Shown: piece by piece, positions 8,834 to 22,334 of the stretch | How positions within the stretch are numbered: the stretch's first letter is position 1 | Layout: every line of letters begins with the position of its first letter | Source of the DNA: Thauera sp. UBA6194 | GTDB lineage: Bacteria > Pseudomonadota > Gammaproteobacteria > Burkholderiales > Rhodocyclaceae | Direction of reading: 5' to 3' | Length of the DNA: 64,000 bases | NCBI GenBank assembly: GCA_002422685.1 | Contig: DITC01000054.1 | Coordinates: forward strand, 97,540-161,539 | The notes under the pieces: model-generated | Seen by the model: only the letters and a program-made list of their open reading frames with translations | The model's database searches: none | Told to the model about the DNA's origin: nothing | Made by a program: the position numbers and the translations under genes

Positions 8834-9739
8834 GTGGCCGAACTCAACTACAAGCACCTGCGCTACTTCTGGACGGTGGCGCGCGTGGGCACCATCGCCG
8901 AGGCCGGCCGCGTGCTGGACCTGGCGCCACACTCGATCAGCGCCCAGCTCGCCACCTTCGAGGCCGCGCTCGGCGTCAGCCTGTTCCGCCGCGTCGGGCG
9001 CAGGCTGGTGCTCACCGATGCGGGCACGCGCATCCTCGGCCATGCCGAGCAGATCTTCGCGCTCGGCGACCAGATCCTGGACGTGGTGCGCGACGACACG
9101 CTGCGCCGCAGCCTGCCCTTTCGCATCGGCTTTCCCGACTCGATGCCGAAATCCGTCGTCCACCGCCTGCTCGAACCCGCACTGCACGTCGAGCGCCCCG
9201 GCCGCCTGGTGTGCCGCGAGGCGCCGCTCGCCGAGCTGCTCGCCGAGCTCGCGGTGCACCGGCTCGACCTGGTGATCGCCGACCGGCCGATCCCGGCCGA
9301 CGTCAGCGTGCGCGGCTACAACACGCTGCTGGGCGAGAGCACACTGACCGTGTTCGCGGCGCCAGCGCTCGCGGCGGGCTTGCGTGCCGACTTTCCGGCC
9401 GCGCTCGACGGTGCGCCCTTCCTGCTCCCGGGCGAGGACGTCGCGCACCGGAGCGCGCTGCAGCAATGGTTCGAGCATCGTCACATTCAGCCCTCGATCG
9501 TCGCCGAGTTCGACGACAGCGCGCTCATGAAGGCCTTCGCCCAAGGCGGCGCGGGCGCCTTCGCCGCACCGACCATGGTCGCTGACCACATCTGCCGCCA
9601 GTACGGCCTCGAAGCGGTCGGCGAGATCTCCGAGGTGCTCACCCAGATCTACGCAATCACCACCGAGCGCCGGCTCTCACACCCGGCGATGCAGGCGATC
9701 CGTGAGCGAGCGGGCAGCTTGCCCGCCAAAATCGGCTGA
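8834..9739 (+). CDS. nhaR: LysR family transcriptional regulator, NhaR type
   Basis: A 301-residue regulator. Residues 1-65 form the winged helix-turn-helix (NYKHLRYFWTVARVGTIAEAGRVL, HSISAQLATFEAALGVSLFRR), and the rest is a LysR effector domain. The short YFWTVARVGTIAEA and SAQLATFE pattern is that of NhaR, which in E. coli responds to sodium and activates nhaA. Here no NhaA is adjacent; the next gene on the same strand is a BetT-like carrier 103 bases downstream, so the regulator may control osmolyte uptake. The start is GTG with GGAG eight bases upstream. Confidence 0.8.
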   Translation: MAELNYKHLRYFWTVARVGTIAEAGRVLDLAPHSISAQLATFEAALGVSLFRRVGRRLVLTDAGTRILGHAEQIFALGDQILDVVRDDTLRRSLPFRIGFPDSMPKSVVHRLLEPALHVERPGRLVCREAPLAELLAELAVHRLDLVIADRPIPADVSVRGYNTLLGESTLTVFAAPALAAGLRADFPAALDGAPFLLPGEDVAHRSALQQWFEHRHIQPSIVAEFDDSALMKAFAQGGAGAFAAPTMVADHICRQYGLEAVGEISEVLTQIYAITTERRLSHPAMQAIRERAGSLPAKIG

Positions 9740-9752
9740 TTTTTCAACGTGC

Positions 9753-9758
9753 TATAAT
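9753..9758 (+). promoter_or_regulatory. Candidate -10 box of the betT-like gene
   Basis: A perfect TATAAT hexamer in the 103-base gap between the LysR gene and the carrier gene, about 84 bases before the ATG. I see no good -35 box at the right distance, which would fit an activator-dependent promoter. Confidence 0.4.
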
Positions 9759-9842
9759 TTTTCCGTTCCATTTGCCCAAATTTACTTCCCACAGAATCGA
9801 ACTGCGGGCAAGCGGACTGTTCCCGTCTACCCCGGAGACCCG

Positions 9843-11891
9843 ATGAGTCAAGCAAACAACAAAGGCAACTCCACCATCCTGATCCCGGTGTTCGCACCCG
9901 CGGTCATCGTCACCTTCCTGCTGGTGGTCGGCACCATCAGCAACCCGACTCTGGCCGGCGAGATCTTCTCGTCCACGCTGGCCTGGATCACACAAACCTT
10001 CGGCTGGTTCTACATGTTGTCGGTGGCGATCTTCCTCGTCTTCGTCGTCGCCATCGGCTTCTCGCGCTGGGGCAACATCAAGCTCGGCCCCGACCACGCC
10101 ACCCCGCAGTACAGCTTCCCGGCCTGGTTCGCGATGCTGTTCTCGGCCGGCTACGGCATCGCGCTGCTGTTCTTCGGCGTGGCCGAGCCGGTGCTGCACT
10201 ACGCCTCGCCGCCGCAGGGCGCGGCCGAGACCGTGGATGCCGCGCGCCAGGCGATGCAGATCGCCTTCTTCCACTGGGGCTTCCACATCTGGGGCATCTA
10301 CGGCCTGGTCGGCCTGGTGCTGGCCTACTTTGCCTTCCGCCACGGCCTGCCGCTGTCGATGCGCTCGGCGCTGTATCCGCTGATCGGCGAACGCATCCAC
10401 GGCCCGATCGGGCACACGGTGGACGTCATCGCCATCCTCGGCACCCTGTTCGGCATCGCCACCACGCTCGGCCTGTCGGTCACGCAGATCAACGCCGGCC
10501 TCAACTACCTGTGGCCGTCGATCCCGGTCGGCACCACGGTGCAGGTGATCGCGATCGCGGTGATCACCGCGCTGGCGCTGATCTCGGTGCTCGCCGGCCT
10601 GGACAAGGGGGTCAAGAACCTGTCGATCCTCAACATGGTGCTGGCGGTCGCACTGATGCTGTTCGTGTTCGCGGTCGGCCCCACCGTCATGATCCTCGAG
10701 ACCTTCCTGCAGAATACCGGCGCCTACCTCAACAACATCGTCGAGCGCACCTTCAACCTGCAGGCCTACTCGCGCGGCGACTGGATCGGCAACTGGACGC
10801 TGTTCATCTTCGGCTGGACCATCGCCTGGGCGCCCTTCGTGGGGCTGTTCATCGCCAAGATCTCGCGCGGGCGCACCATCCGCCAGTTCGTGTTCGGCGT
10901 GCTGCTGGTGCCGACGATCTTCACCTTCCTGTGGTTCTCGATCTTCGGCGACACCGCGCTGCACCTGATCATGGTCGAGGGCTACAGCGCGCTCATCGAC
11001 GAGGTCCAGGCCGACCACGCGCTGGCGCTGTTCAAGCTCTTCGAGCGCCTGCCGCTGACCTCGATCGTGTCGTTCATGACCGTGATCCTGATCGTGACCT
11101 TCTTCGTCACCTCGTCCGACTCGGGATCGCTGGTGATCGACGCGCTCGCCTCGGGCGGCGCGGCGAAGACACCGGCCTGGCAGCGTGCCTTCTGGGCCAT
11201 CACCGAAGGCGTGGTCGCCTCCGTGCTGCTGCTCGCCGGCGGTCTCAAGGCGCTGCAAACCATGACCATCGCCAGCGCGCTGCCGTTCGCGATCATCATG
11301 CTGATCGCCGCCTTCGGCATGTGGCGCGCGCTGATCATCGAAGGCCACCGCGAAGTCTCGCTGCAGTCGCACATGGCGCGCAGCCGCACCGGCTCGGGGA
11401 CCTGGAAGAAGCGCCTGGAAGAGCTGGTGCGCTTCCCCGCCCATGCGCAGGTCGACGCCTTCATCCGCGGTCCGGTCGCCGACAGCATGAAGCACGTGCA
11501 GCGCGAGCTCGGCGCCCAGGGCTGGACCTCGGAGGTGGTGCTCGACGCCGACAACGGCCGTGCCTTCATCGAGGTGGTGAAGGAAGGCCAGATCGACTTC
11601 ATCTACGACATCCGCATGGTCGAGTACGCGATGCCGGAGTACGCCTTCCCCGAGATGGCCGAGGACAACCCCTCGCACTACTACCGCGCCGAAGTCTTCC
11701 TGCGCCGCGGCGGGCAGTCGTACGACATCTACGGCTACGAGGGCCAGCAGATCATCGACGACATCCTCGACCAGTTCGAGAAATACCTGCACTTCCTGCA
11801 CATCTCGCCGGGCAGCCTGCCGTGGAAGATGCACGAGCACGACGACATGCTCAATTCGGGCGAAGACGCAGCGGGCGCACAGAAGGCCTGA
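9843..11891 (+). CDS. betT: BetT-like choline/betaine BCCT transporter
   Basis: A 682-residue inner-membrane carrier of the betaine-choline-carnitine family with twelve predicted helices. The helix 2-4 region (SRWGNIKLGPDHATPQYSFP, FFGVAEPVLHYASPP, FFHWGFHIWGIYGLVGLVLA) and SRGRTIRQFVFG are family hallmarks. Length and the ~150-residue cytoplasmic C-terminal tail (DDILDQFEKYLHFLHISPGS) match E. coli BetT, a proton-driven choline carrier whose tail senses osmolarity. Choline is therefore the likeliest substrate; glycine betaine is possible. The ATG has GGAG upstream; the in-frame extension to 9702 runs through the promoter. A strong terminator follows. Confidence 0.86.
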   Translation: MSQANNKGNSTILIPVFAPAVIVTFLLVVGTISNPTLAGEIFSSTLAWITQTFGWFYMLSVAIFLVFVVAIGFSRWGNIKLGPDHATPQYSFPAWFAMLFSAGYGIALLFFGVAEPVLHYASPPQGAAETVDAARQAMQIAFFHWGFHIWGIYGLVGLVLAYFAFRHGLPLSMRSALYPLIGERIHGPIGHTVDVIAILGTLFGIATTLGLSVTQINAGLNYLWPSIPVGTTVQVIAIAVITALALISVLAGLDKGVKNLSILNMVLAVALMLFVFAVGPTVMILETFLQNTGAYLNNIVERTFNLQAYSRGDWIGNWTLFIFGWTIAWAPFVGLFIAKISRGRTIRQFVFGVLLVPTIFTFLWFSIFGDTALHLIMVEGYSALIDEVQADHALALFKLFERLPLTSIVSFMTVILIVTFFVTSSDSGSLVIDALASGGAAKTPAWQRAFWAITEGVVASVLLLAGGLKALQTMTIASALPFAIIMLIAAFGMWRALIIEGHREVSLQSHMARSRTGSGTWKKRLEELVRFPAHAQVDAFIRGPVADSMKHVQRELGAQGWTSEVVLDADNGRAFIEVVKEGQIDFIYDIRMVEYAMPEYAFPEMAEDNPSHYYRAEVFLRRGGQSYDIYGYEGQQIIDDILDQFEKYLHFLHISPGSLPWKMHEHDDMLNSGEDAAGAQKA

Positions 11892-11950
11892 GGCCTGACG
11901 GGCGTTGAGGCGCGGACACGGCACGCCAGTGTCGCGTCCGTACACGACAA

Positions 11951-11996
11951 CGGGGCGTTTCGTGCCGGAGATTCGGCACGAAACGCCCCGTTTTTT
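11951..11996 (+). terminator. Strong intrinsic terminator after betT-like gene
   Basis: A perfect 17-base-pair stem (arms 11951-11967 and 11974-11990), six-base loop GAGATT, and a T6 tract at 11991-11996. It lies 60 bases past the stop codon. The thioredoxin gene converges from the other side, but on that strand no T tract follows the stem. Confidence 0.93.
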
Positions 11997-12043
11997 ATTA
12001 CCGAGGCCGGCGTCGCAGCCGGCCCCGGCGTGCGACCTGCGCC

Positions 12044-12421
12044 TCAGCCCGCCTGCTGGCCGGCCTGCTGCTGGGCGATCTCGGCGCGGACCTGGTCCAT
12101 GTCGAGGCCACGCACGCCTTCGATGACCTGGTCGAGCGCGCTCGCCGGCAGGGCGCCGGATTCGCGAAACACCATCACGCCCTCGCGAATGACCGCGATG
12201 GTCGGAATGGAGCGGATCTGGAAGGCTGCGGCGAGCTCCTGCTGGGCTTCGGTGTCGATCTTCGCGAACACGATCTCGGGATGCGCTTCGGACGCCGCCT
12301 CGTAGGTGGGCGCGAAGTTCTTGCACGGGCCGCACCAGGCCGCCCAGAAGTCCAGGAACACGATCGGGTTGTTCTCGACGGTTTCGTTGAAATTGTCGGC
12401 GGTGAGTTCGAGGGTTGCCAT
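12044..12421 (-). CDS. Thioredoxin family protein
   Basis: A 125-residue cytoplasmic thioredoxin. The active site WCGPC is in FLDFWAAWCGPCKNF (~residues 23-37), and the cis-proline loop is SIPTIAVI. The core is about 108 residues with a glutamine-rich tail AEIAQQQAGQQAG. It would reduce protein disulfides using thioredoxin reductase. Variation around the core (NFAPTYEAASEAHPEIVF) suggests an accessory thioredoxin and not the main TrxA. Its promoter region contains a -10-like TATCAT and a perfect palindrome (see separate entry). Confidence 0.88.
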   Translation of the reverse strand: MATLELTADNFNETVENNPIVFLDFWAAWCGPCKNFAPTYEAASEAHPEIVFAKIDTEAQQELAAAFQIRSIPTIAVIREGVMVFRESGALPASALDQVIEGVRGLDMDQVRAEIAQQQAGQQAG

Positions 12422-12441
12422 TTGAGCCCCTGGTAAATAAG

Positions 12442-12456
12442 TGAGCGCTCATGATA
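12442..12456 (-). promoter_or_regulatory. Candidate promoter and operator of the thioredoxin gene
   Basis: On the minus strand a -10-like TATCAT (12451-12456) abuts a perfect ten-base palindrome TGAGCGCTCA (12442-12451), which would cover the transcription start about 20 bases before the ATG. This placement suits a repressor of the TetR or similar type; the protein that binds is unknown. Confidence 0.4.
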
Positions 12457-12505
12457 CACCCCGCGTCGCGGGCCTGTCCGCGCCCGCCCGCCCGGGCCGG
12501 GCGCC

Positions 12506-15027
12506 TCACGACACGGCGCGCACACGCCGACGCTGCCGGCGCCACACCCAGGCCACGAGCAGCAGGGCCCCCAGATATAACCACTGTGCCGACGGCCCGC
12601 GCCGCGGGCGCTCGAGCATCGTGAGCCGGTCATCGACCTGCACGCCGAGGCGCGCCGCGGGGCTACCGAACGCGACCCCCGCCACGCGCGCACCGCCCGC
12701 GTCCTCGACGAACGTCAAGCCGCCACGCTGGAAGCGCGCCAGCCAGCCATCCTCCCGACCGGCACCGCCCTGCCCGGCAGCCGGCAGCATGATCACACGC
12801 TCGACCGACGCTCCCCCGCCCGCCTCGCGCGCGAACACCAGGCGCAGCTGCGCACGCTCGCCCGCCTGCGCGATCGCCGCCTGCATCTCGGCGCCGCCGA
12901 CGCGCTGATGCGCCGGCCACACCCCATTCACGAACATCGCCGGGTTGAACAGCATGAACGAGGCCAGCAGCAGGACCAGGCGCTCGACGCGCGTCGTCTT
13001 CATCAACAGCCAGGCCTGGTTGAAGCAGATGAACACGAAGCCGCCCAGCGTCGCGGCGCTGACGGTGAGCACGGCGTGCAGCGGGTGATCCACCCCGATC
13101 AGCAGCAGCTGCGGATTGAACACGAACATGAAGGGCAGCACCGCCATGCGCATCGAGTAGCGGAACGCCCTCACCCCGGTCTGCAGCGGGTTCGCCCCGG
13201 CGATGCTGGCGGCGGCGTAGGACGCCAGCCCCCCCGGCGGCAGCACGTCGGCGAGCAGCCCGAAATAGAACACGAACAGGTGGGCCGCGATCAGCGGTAC
13301 AGGATGACCATATTGCGCGCCCAGGGTCACGATCACCGGCGCCATGAGCGCCGAAACCACGATGTAGTTGGCCGTGGTCGGCAGCCCCATGCCGAGGATC
13401 AGACAGATCAGCGCCACCAGCGCGAGCATCAGCAGCATGTTGCCGCCGGCGAGCACACCGACGACCTCGGTCATCACCAGCCCGATCCCGGTGAGCGAAC
13501 CCACGCCGACCACCACGCCCGCCGCAGCGGTGGCCACCGCCACCAGCAACATGCCGCGCACGCCGGCATAGACCCCGTTGAAGAGGTCCTCGACCCCGCG
13601 CCGCCACGCTGGCCCGAGCGCCTCACGCGGCTCCTGCCGCAGCCAGACCAGCACGGGCCGCTGGGTGAGCACGATGAAGACGAGCAAGAGCAGCGCCCAG
13701 AACACCGCGAACGCAGGCGCCGTGCGCTCGACGACCAGGTTCCATACCAGCAGGCCCACCGGGAGCAGAAAATACAGCCCCGCACGCAACACCTCGCCCG
13801 GCGTGCTGCGGCTGCCCGCCTCCAACGCAGCCTCGCTCAGCGCGTTGCGCGCTCCGAAGCGCAGCAGCAACAGGTAGGCGAGCACGAGCAGCGCCCCGAC
13901 CATCTCCGGCCCGGCCGCCGGCAGCCACACCCGCGCCAGCGGCACCAGCAGGGCCAGCAGCGCGAGCACGCCGAGCATGCCGGCGAGCCCGACCAGGAAG
14001 CGGCGCAGGGACAGCTGCCAGCGCACCGGCTGGCGCGGCAGACCCTCCAGCCCGGCCTTCACGGCCTCGAAATGCACGATGATCAGCAAGCCCACATAGG
14101 CCACCAGCGCCGAGATCAGCGCATGGCGCAGCACGTCGACGTAGGGAATGCCGACGTATTCGACCATCAGGAAGGCCGCGGCCCCCATCACCGGCGGCAT
14201 CACCTGGCCATTCACCGAAGAGGCGACCTCGATCGCCGCGGCCCGGTCGGGCGTGTAGCCGATGCGCTTGATGAGCGGAATGGTGAGCGGCCCGGTCGAT
14301 ACCACGTTGATCACCGAGGCCCCGGAGAACAGCCCCGTCGCCGCCGACACGCCGACCGCCGCCTTTGCCGGCCCGCCGCGCATGTGGCCGACCAGGGCGA
14401 GCGCGCTGCGGACGAAATAGTTGCCCCCGCCCCCACTGTCGAGCAGCGCGCCGAACAGCACGAACAGGAAGATGAACTCGGCCGAGATACCGAGTGCGAT
14501 CCCGAACACCGCATCCGTGCCCAGCCACAGCCGCTCCATCGTGTGTGCGATCGAGGCGCCCTTGTGCGCGATCAGGTCCGGCGCATACGGGCCGAGCAGC
14601 ACGTATGCGAGCAGCACCAGCAGGAACAGCACCATCGGCCAGCCGAGCAGGCGGCGCACGGCCTCGAGCATCAGCACCACGCCGGTGAACGCGACCGCGA
14701 CATCGACGGCGCTGGGGTCGCCCGGGCGCGTGCTCAGCTGCGTATAGAAGAGGAACACATAGCCCGCGCAGAAGGCCCCTGCCGCCCCCAGCGCGGGGTC
14801 GAGCAGGCGGGCGACCCGGCCGGGCAGGCGCCAGACCGCCGGCACGAGCAGGAAGCACAGCAGCAAGGCAAAGGCCAGATGCAGCGCGCGCGTCTGCGCC
14901 ACCGCGAACTGGCCGATGCCGAACCAGACCGGCAAGGGCGACGCCATCCAGAGCTGGAACAGCGTCCACACGATCGCGACCCGGGCAGCGACCGCCGTCC
15001 TCGACGGCACGCGCCCGGTCGCTTCGC

Positions 15028-15031
<4 letters not shown>
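12506..15031 (-). CDS. TRAP transporter permease, fused 4TM/12TM (DctQM) with C-terminal DUF3394 part
   Basis: An 841-residue membrane protein in which the small and large permease subunits of a TAXI-type TRAP transporter are fused. [19 protein letters not shown] and [20 protein letters not shown] in the middle, and [19 protein letters not shown] later, are typical of the large subunit. The last ~170 residues form a soluble PDZ-like segment ([16 protein letters not shown]) and a final helix, as in the DUF3394 extension. The transporter needs a periplasmic binding protein, and none is nearby. Its GTG start overlaps the metH stop in GTGA, so it is translationally coupled to metH. Confidence 0.86.
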
Positions 15032-18777
<3,746 letters not shown>

Positions 18778-18829
18778 GGCTGGGTCCTCGGTCATTCAAC
18801 GGCTGCCGGGCAACGCCACGCACACATGC

Positions 18830-18927
18830 GAACGGCGCCACAAACCGGCTGAAGGTTTGTGAGCGCCGTTGATCGGTTGCCGAGCCTGGCCCGCACAGGA
18901 TCGGTGGGTCGCAGCGCTCCTCGGCAA
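18830..18927 (-). promoter_or_regulatory. S-adenosylhomocysteine (SAH) riboswitch in the metH leader
   Basis: Read on the minus strand, the metH leader contains the conserved SAH riboswitch blocks in order: GAGGAGCGCTGC, then CCAGGCTCGG pairing back to the 5' CCGAGG, then ACGGCGCTCA whose GCGCTC pairs with GAGCGC of the first block as the pseudoknot. A second hairpin (18831-18870, arms AACGGCGC.CACAAACC and GGTTTGTGAGCGCCGTT on the plus strand) uses the same GCGCTC, so it competes with the ligand-bound fold. No U tract follows it, so control is probably not by simple intrinsic termination. SAH binding turns expression on in known members, letting metH regenerate methionine when SAH accumulates. 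Confidence 0.93.
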
Positions 18928-19051
18928 GTGCGGGATTCTAGCCCCTGTGCCGACACGCTGCCAAGCGCCGGCGCGGCTCGGCGGCGACGTTTTCTGCGTC
19001 GCGCGATGACGGAATTCACACGCGACAAGCCCCATACGCTGGCAGGATTGA

Positions 19052-21697
19052 GTGTCCTCGCCGCCGCTTCACGCCCGCCCCATGCCGTACAAGACCACCA
19101 CCCTGCGCAGCGTGATCTTCACCCGCTTGCTGATGCTCGTCGGCAGCGCGGTGCTCGCGCTCGCGCTGGGGTTCGCGCTGTTCGGCCTGCAACCCCTGCA
19201 CGATCGGCTCGCGGCCAAGGAGTTCGCCCGCGTTGCGGACGGCGTGAGGAACGCGCTACAGCAGACCATCACGGTGCCGGCCAGCCTGCTCGCCCCGATC
19301 ACCACCCTGGTGGCGCAGCTGCCCGTAGCGCTCGACGAACAAGGCGAGATCGAGCGCCTCTTCAAGGCGCCGCTGCAACACCTGCCGAACCTGAGCTCGG
19401 TCGTTCTCGGCACCGAAGACGGCCGCGGATGGACCCTCATCCACTTCCAGGACGGCAGCTGGCTGAGCCGGATCACCGACCGGTCGAACTGGGAGGACAT
19501 GCACCTGCTCATCCGCGAGCGCGCCGATGGGCAGCGCAGCGAGCGCATCGAGTCCCTGCGCTACGACCCGCGCAAGCGGCCCTGGTACACCGGCGCCGTT
19601 CAGCGCGCCGAGGCTGCGCCGCACTGGACAGCGCCCTACAGTTTTTTCACCACCGGCGACCCGGGCATCACCACCTCGCAGCGTTTTCGTCTCGCCGACG
19701 GCACGCTCGCCGTGCTCGGTTTCGACATCATGCTGCGCGATCTCTCGACGATCACGCAGAAGGCGCGCATCGGCACCAGCGGTCGAACACTGGTCCTGAC
19801 CGAAGACGAGCGCGTGCTCGGGCTCCCGCGTCGCCCCGAAAACGTGTCCGAAGCCGAATGGCTGGGGAGCCTGCTGCTGCCGGTCAACGCGCTCGGCCTC
19901 GACAGCGTCAACAAGGCGCTGTCGGCCTGGCGCCAGGCCGGGCGCACGGGCTTTTCGGTGCAGCGCATCGAGAGCGAAGGCCGCACCTGGCTCGCCGCCA
20001 TGCACGAGCACCGCCTCGGCGAGCGGCGCCTGTGGGTGCTCGCGCTCGCGCCCGCCGCCGAGTTCGCCCCTGCCTGGTCGCGCATCGCGCTCGGCATCGC
20101 GGTCGCGCTGGCGGCCTTGATGCTGCTTGCGTCGGCTGTCGCCCGCCGCGTCGCCCAGCGCATCGCCGCCCCGCTCGAAGCGCTCGCCACGAACGGCAAG
20201 CGCATCGGAAACCTCGACTTTTCCGCGACCGTCCCGCTCTCCACGCACATCGACGAGATCGCCCAGCTCGATCGCGTCCTCGAGGACATGCGCAGCCGGC
20301 TCGCGCACAACCAGACATCGCTCGACAAGCAGTCCCGGCGCCTGCAGGCGCAGGTCGAGGAACTGCGCGCGGCCGAACAACGCATTCACGCGCTCGCCTA
20401 TTACGATCCGCTCACGCAGCTGCCCAATCGCCGCCTGATGATGGACCGGCTCCATCACGCCATCGCCAGCAGCCAGCGCCGCGGCGTTCATGGCGCCTTG
20501 CTGCTCCTCGATCTCGACAACTTCAAGACCCTCAACGACACCCTCGGCCACGACCATGGCGACCGCCTGCTGCGCGAGGTGGCCGACCGCCTGGCGCACA
20601 GCGTGCGCAAGTGCGACACCGTGGCCCGCCTCGGCGGCGACGAATTCGTCGTCGTGCTCGAAGACCTCGACGCCGACCCCGCCGCGGCGCGAAGCGAGGT
20701 CGAAGCGATCGGGCAGAAGATCCTGCAAGCCGTGGAGCATGCCTACCGCCACGGACATTTCGAGACGCGCGTGTCCGCGAGCATCGGCGCGATGCTGTTC
20801 GGCAGCGCGGACGACTCCGTCGAGGCCTTGCTCAAGTATGCGGACATGGCGATGTATCGCAGCAAGGCGAGCGGGCGCAACTGCATGCATTATTTCGGCG
20901 CCGACATGGCCCAGGCGCTGGAAGACAAGTCACGACTCGAGGCCGACCTGCGCGCGGCGCTGACGACGGCGCAGCTCAGCCTGCACTACCAGCCGCAGGT
21001 CGACGCCGCAGGTCAGCTCGTCGGCGCAGAGGCCTTGCTGCGCTGGACGCACCCGGTGCGCGGACCAGTGTCACCGGGCGAGTTCATCCCGATCGCGGAG
21101 GAAAGCGGGCTCATCATCGAGCTCGGCGCCTGGGTGCTCGAGGCGGCCTGCGTCCAGCTGGCGGCGTGGGCAGGGGACACGCGCCTGCCGCCGATCGAGA
21201 TCGCGGTCAACGTCAGCGCGCGCCAGTTCCGCCACCAGGACTTCACCGCCACGGTTGCAGACATCGTCACCCGGACCGGCATCCCGGCCCATCGGCTCAA
21301 GCTCGAGCTCACCGAGAGCCTGCTGCTCGAGGATGTCGAGTCGGCGATCGCGCGCATGCACGCGCTGCAGGCCCTGGGCGTCGGCTTCGCGCTCGACGAC
21401 TTCGGCACCGGCTACTCATCGCTGACCTATCTCAAGCGCCTGCCTCTGGCGAATCTGAAGATCGACCAGTCCTTCGTGCGCGACGTGATGATCGACCCCA
21501 ACGACGCCGCCATCGCGCGCACGGTAATCGCGCTCGGCCGCACCATGGAGCTGACCGTGATCGCGGAGGGCGTGGAACAGGCCGCGCAGTTCGATTTCTT
21601 GGTCGGCGCGGGCTGCGACCGCTTCCAGGGCTATTTCTTCGGCCGCCCCGAACCTGCCGCCGCGCTCACCCGGCGCCTGCTGCAACAGCCGGGCTGA
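19052..21697 (+). CDS. Membrane sensor GGDEF/EAL cyclic-di-GMP protein
   Basis: An 881-residue inner-membrane signalling protein. A helix near residue 25-45, a periplasmic Cache-like sensor (to ~350, with RYDPRKRPWYTGAV typical of dCache), a second helix (ALGIAVALAALMLLAS), HAMP, then GGDEF (RLGGDEFVVVLED, intact) and EAL (GAEALLRW, ELTESLLLED, DDFGTGYSSLTYLKRLP, LKIDQSFV). Both catalytic signatures look complete, so it could make and degrade c-di-GMP. A GTG at 19052 follows AGGA and is chosen; an ATG at 19082 lacks a ribosome site. It is a single gene next to the metH leader. Confidence 0.9.
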   Translation: MSSPPLHARPMPYKTTTLRSVIFTRLLMLVGSAVLALALGFALFGLQPLHDRLAAKEFARVADGVRNALQQTITVPASLLAPITTLVAQLPVALDEQGEIERLFKAPLQHLPNLSSVVLGTEDGRGWTLIHFQDGSWLSRITDRSNWEDMHLLIRERADGQRSERIESLRYDPRKRPWYTGAVQRAEAAPHWTAPYSFFTTGDPGITTSQRFRLADGTLAVLGFDIMLRDLSTITQKARIGTSGRTLVLTEDERVLGLPRRPENVSEAEWLGSLLLPVNALGLDSVNKALSAWRQAGRTGFSVQRIESEGRTWLAAMHEHRLGERRLWVLALAPAAEFAPAWSRIALGIAVALAALMLLASAVARRVAQRIAAPLEALATNGKRIGNLDFSATVPLSTHIDEIAQLDRVLEDMRSRLAHNQTSLDKQSRRLQAQVEELRAAEQRIHALAYYDPLTQLPNRRLMMDRLHHAIASSQRRGVHGALLLLDLDNFKTLNDTLGHDHGDRLLREVADRLAHSVRKCDTVARLGGDEFVVVLEDLDADPAAARSEVEAIGQKILQAVEHAYRHGHFETRVSASIGAMLFGSADDSVEALLKYADMAMYRSKASGRNCMHYFGADMAQALEDKSRLEADLRAALTTAQLSLHYQPQVDAAGQLVGAEALLRWTHPVRGPVSPGEFIPIAEESGLIIELGAWVLEAACVQLAAWAGDTRLPPIEIAVNVSARQFRHQDFTATVADIVTRTGIPAHRLKLELTESLLLEDVESAIARMHALQALGVGFALDDFGTGYSSLTYLKRLPLANLKIDQSFVRDVMIDPNDAAIARTVIALGRTMELTVIAEGVEQAAQFDFLVGAGCDRFQGYFFGRPEPAAALTRRLLQQPG

Positions 21698-21712
21698 TTG
21701 CCCGGCGCAGTC

Positions 21713-22321
21713 TCACCAGAACCAGGGGTGGGCGAAAGGATACGGGTAGAACGGCCGCGGATAGCCCCACCACCCCGGCCCCCAGGGGTGGCCGTAATAT
21801 CCGCCCCAGCCGCCGAACAGCGCACCGTCGCGCGGATAGACGTAGGTCTGGCTGGTGCGCACCACCCGCTCGTCGATGAAGTGGACGTTGAACAAGGTGG
21901 CGACGCCGGGGCCGTCGTTGCGGATGTTCCAGTCCCAGACCTCCTCGCCGGAGTTGCGGAAGCGCTGCTCGGAGCGGTGCAGGCCAAGCAGGCGCGAGAC
22001 CTGCTCCTTGTCCATGCCGCGCTCGACCCGGGCAAGGTTCTCCGCAGCCAGCGCATCCCATTGGCGCAGCACCATGCCGCCCTGATCCACCTGCACCATC
22101 AGGCAGGTCCAGCCGTTCGGCTGGGTGGAATACTCGAGCGTGGTGGAGCCGTCCTCGTTGTCCCAGCGTCGCGTCGGCTCGCCGCGTTCGGCGAGCGCCT
22201 CGGCCTCGGTGGTGTAGGGGGGCGGGGGCGCGAAACTGGCGCAGCCTGCAAGCTGCAGCGCGGCCAGCGCCAGCACGGTGGCCGCGAGCAGACGCCAGCG
22301 GCCCAGAGTTGGATGAAGCAT
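21713..22321 (-). CDS. BamE/SmpA-like outer-membrane lipoprotein
   Basis: A 202-residue lipoprotein: signal peptide with lipobox LAGC (Cys about residue 27), then two repeats resembling the SmpA/OmlA (BamE-like) fold, seen in ERGEPTRRWDNEDGSTTLEYS and ARVERGMDKEQVSRLLG. The C-terminus is a low-complexity Gly/Tyr/Trp/Pro tail (GGWGGYYGHPWGPGWWGYP). It is not the canonical BamE of the BAM complex, which is shorter and lacks such a tail. GGAGG precedes the ATG, and the gene follows its paralogue by 13 bases, so the two form an operon. Confidence 0.78.
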   Translation of the reverse strand: MLHPTLGRWRLLAATVLALAALQLAGCASFAPPPPYTTEAEALAERGEPTRRWDNEDGSTTLEYSTQPNGWTCLMVQVDQGGMVLRQWDALAAENLARVERGMDKEQVSRLLGLHRSEQRFRNSGEEVWDWNIRNDGPGVATLFNVHFIDERVVRTSQTYVYPRDGALFGGWGGYYGHPWGPGWWGYPRPFYPYPFAHPWFW

Positions 22322-22334
22322 GTTCGCCTCCGTA

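Noticed and set aside
9744..12584. A 946-codon open frame opposite the betT-like gene and the terminator
   Set aside because: It runs through a strong terminator and shares a strand with thioredoxin in another frame; composition is low-complexity.
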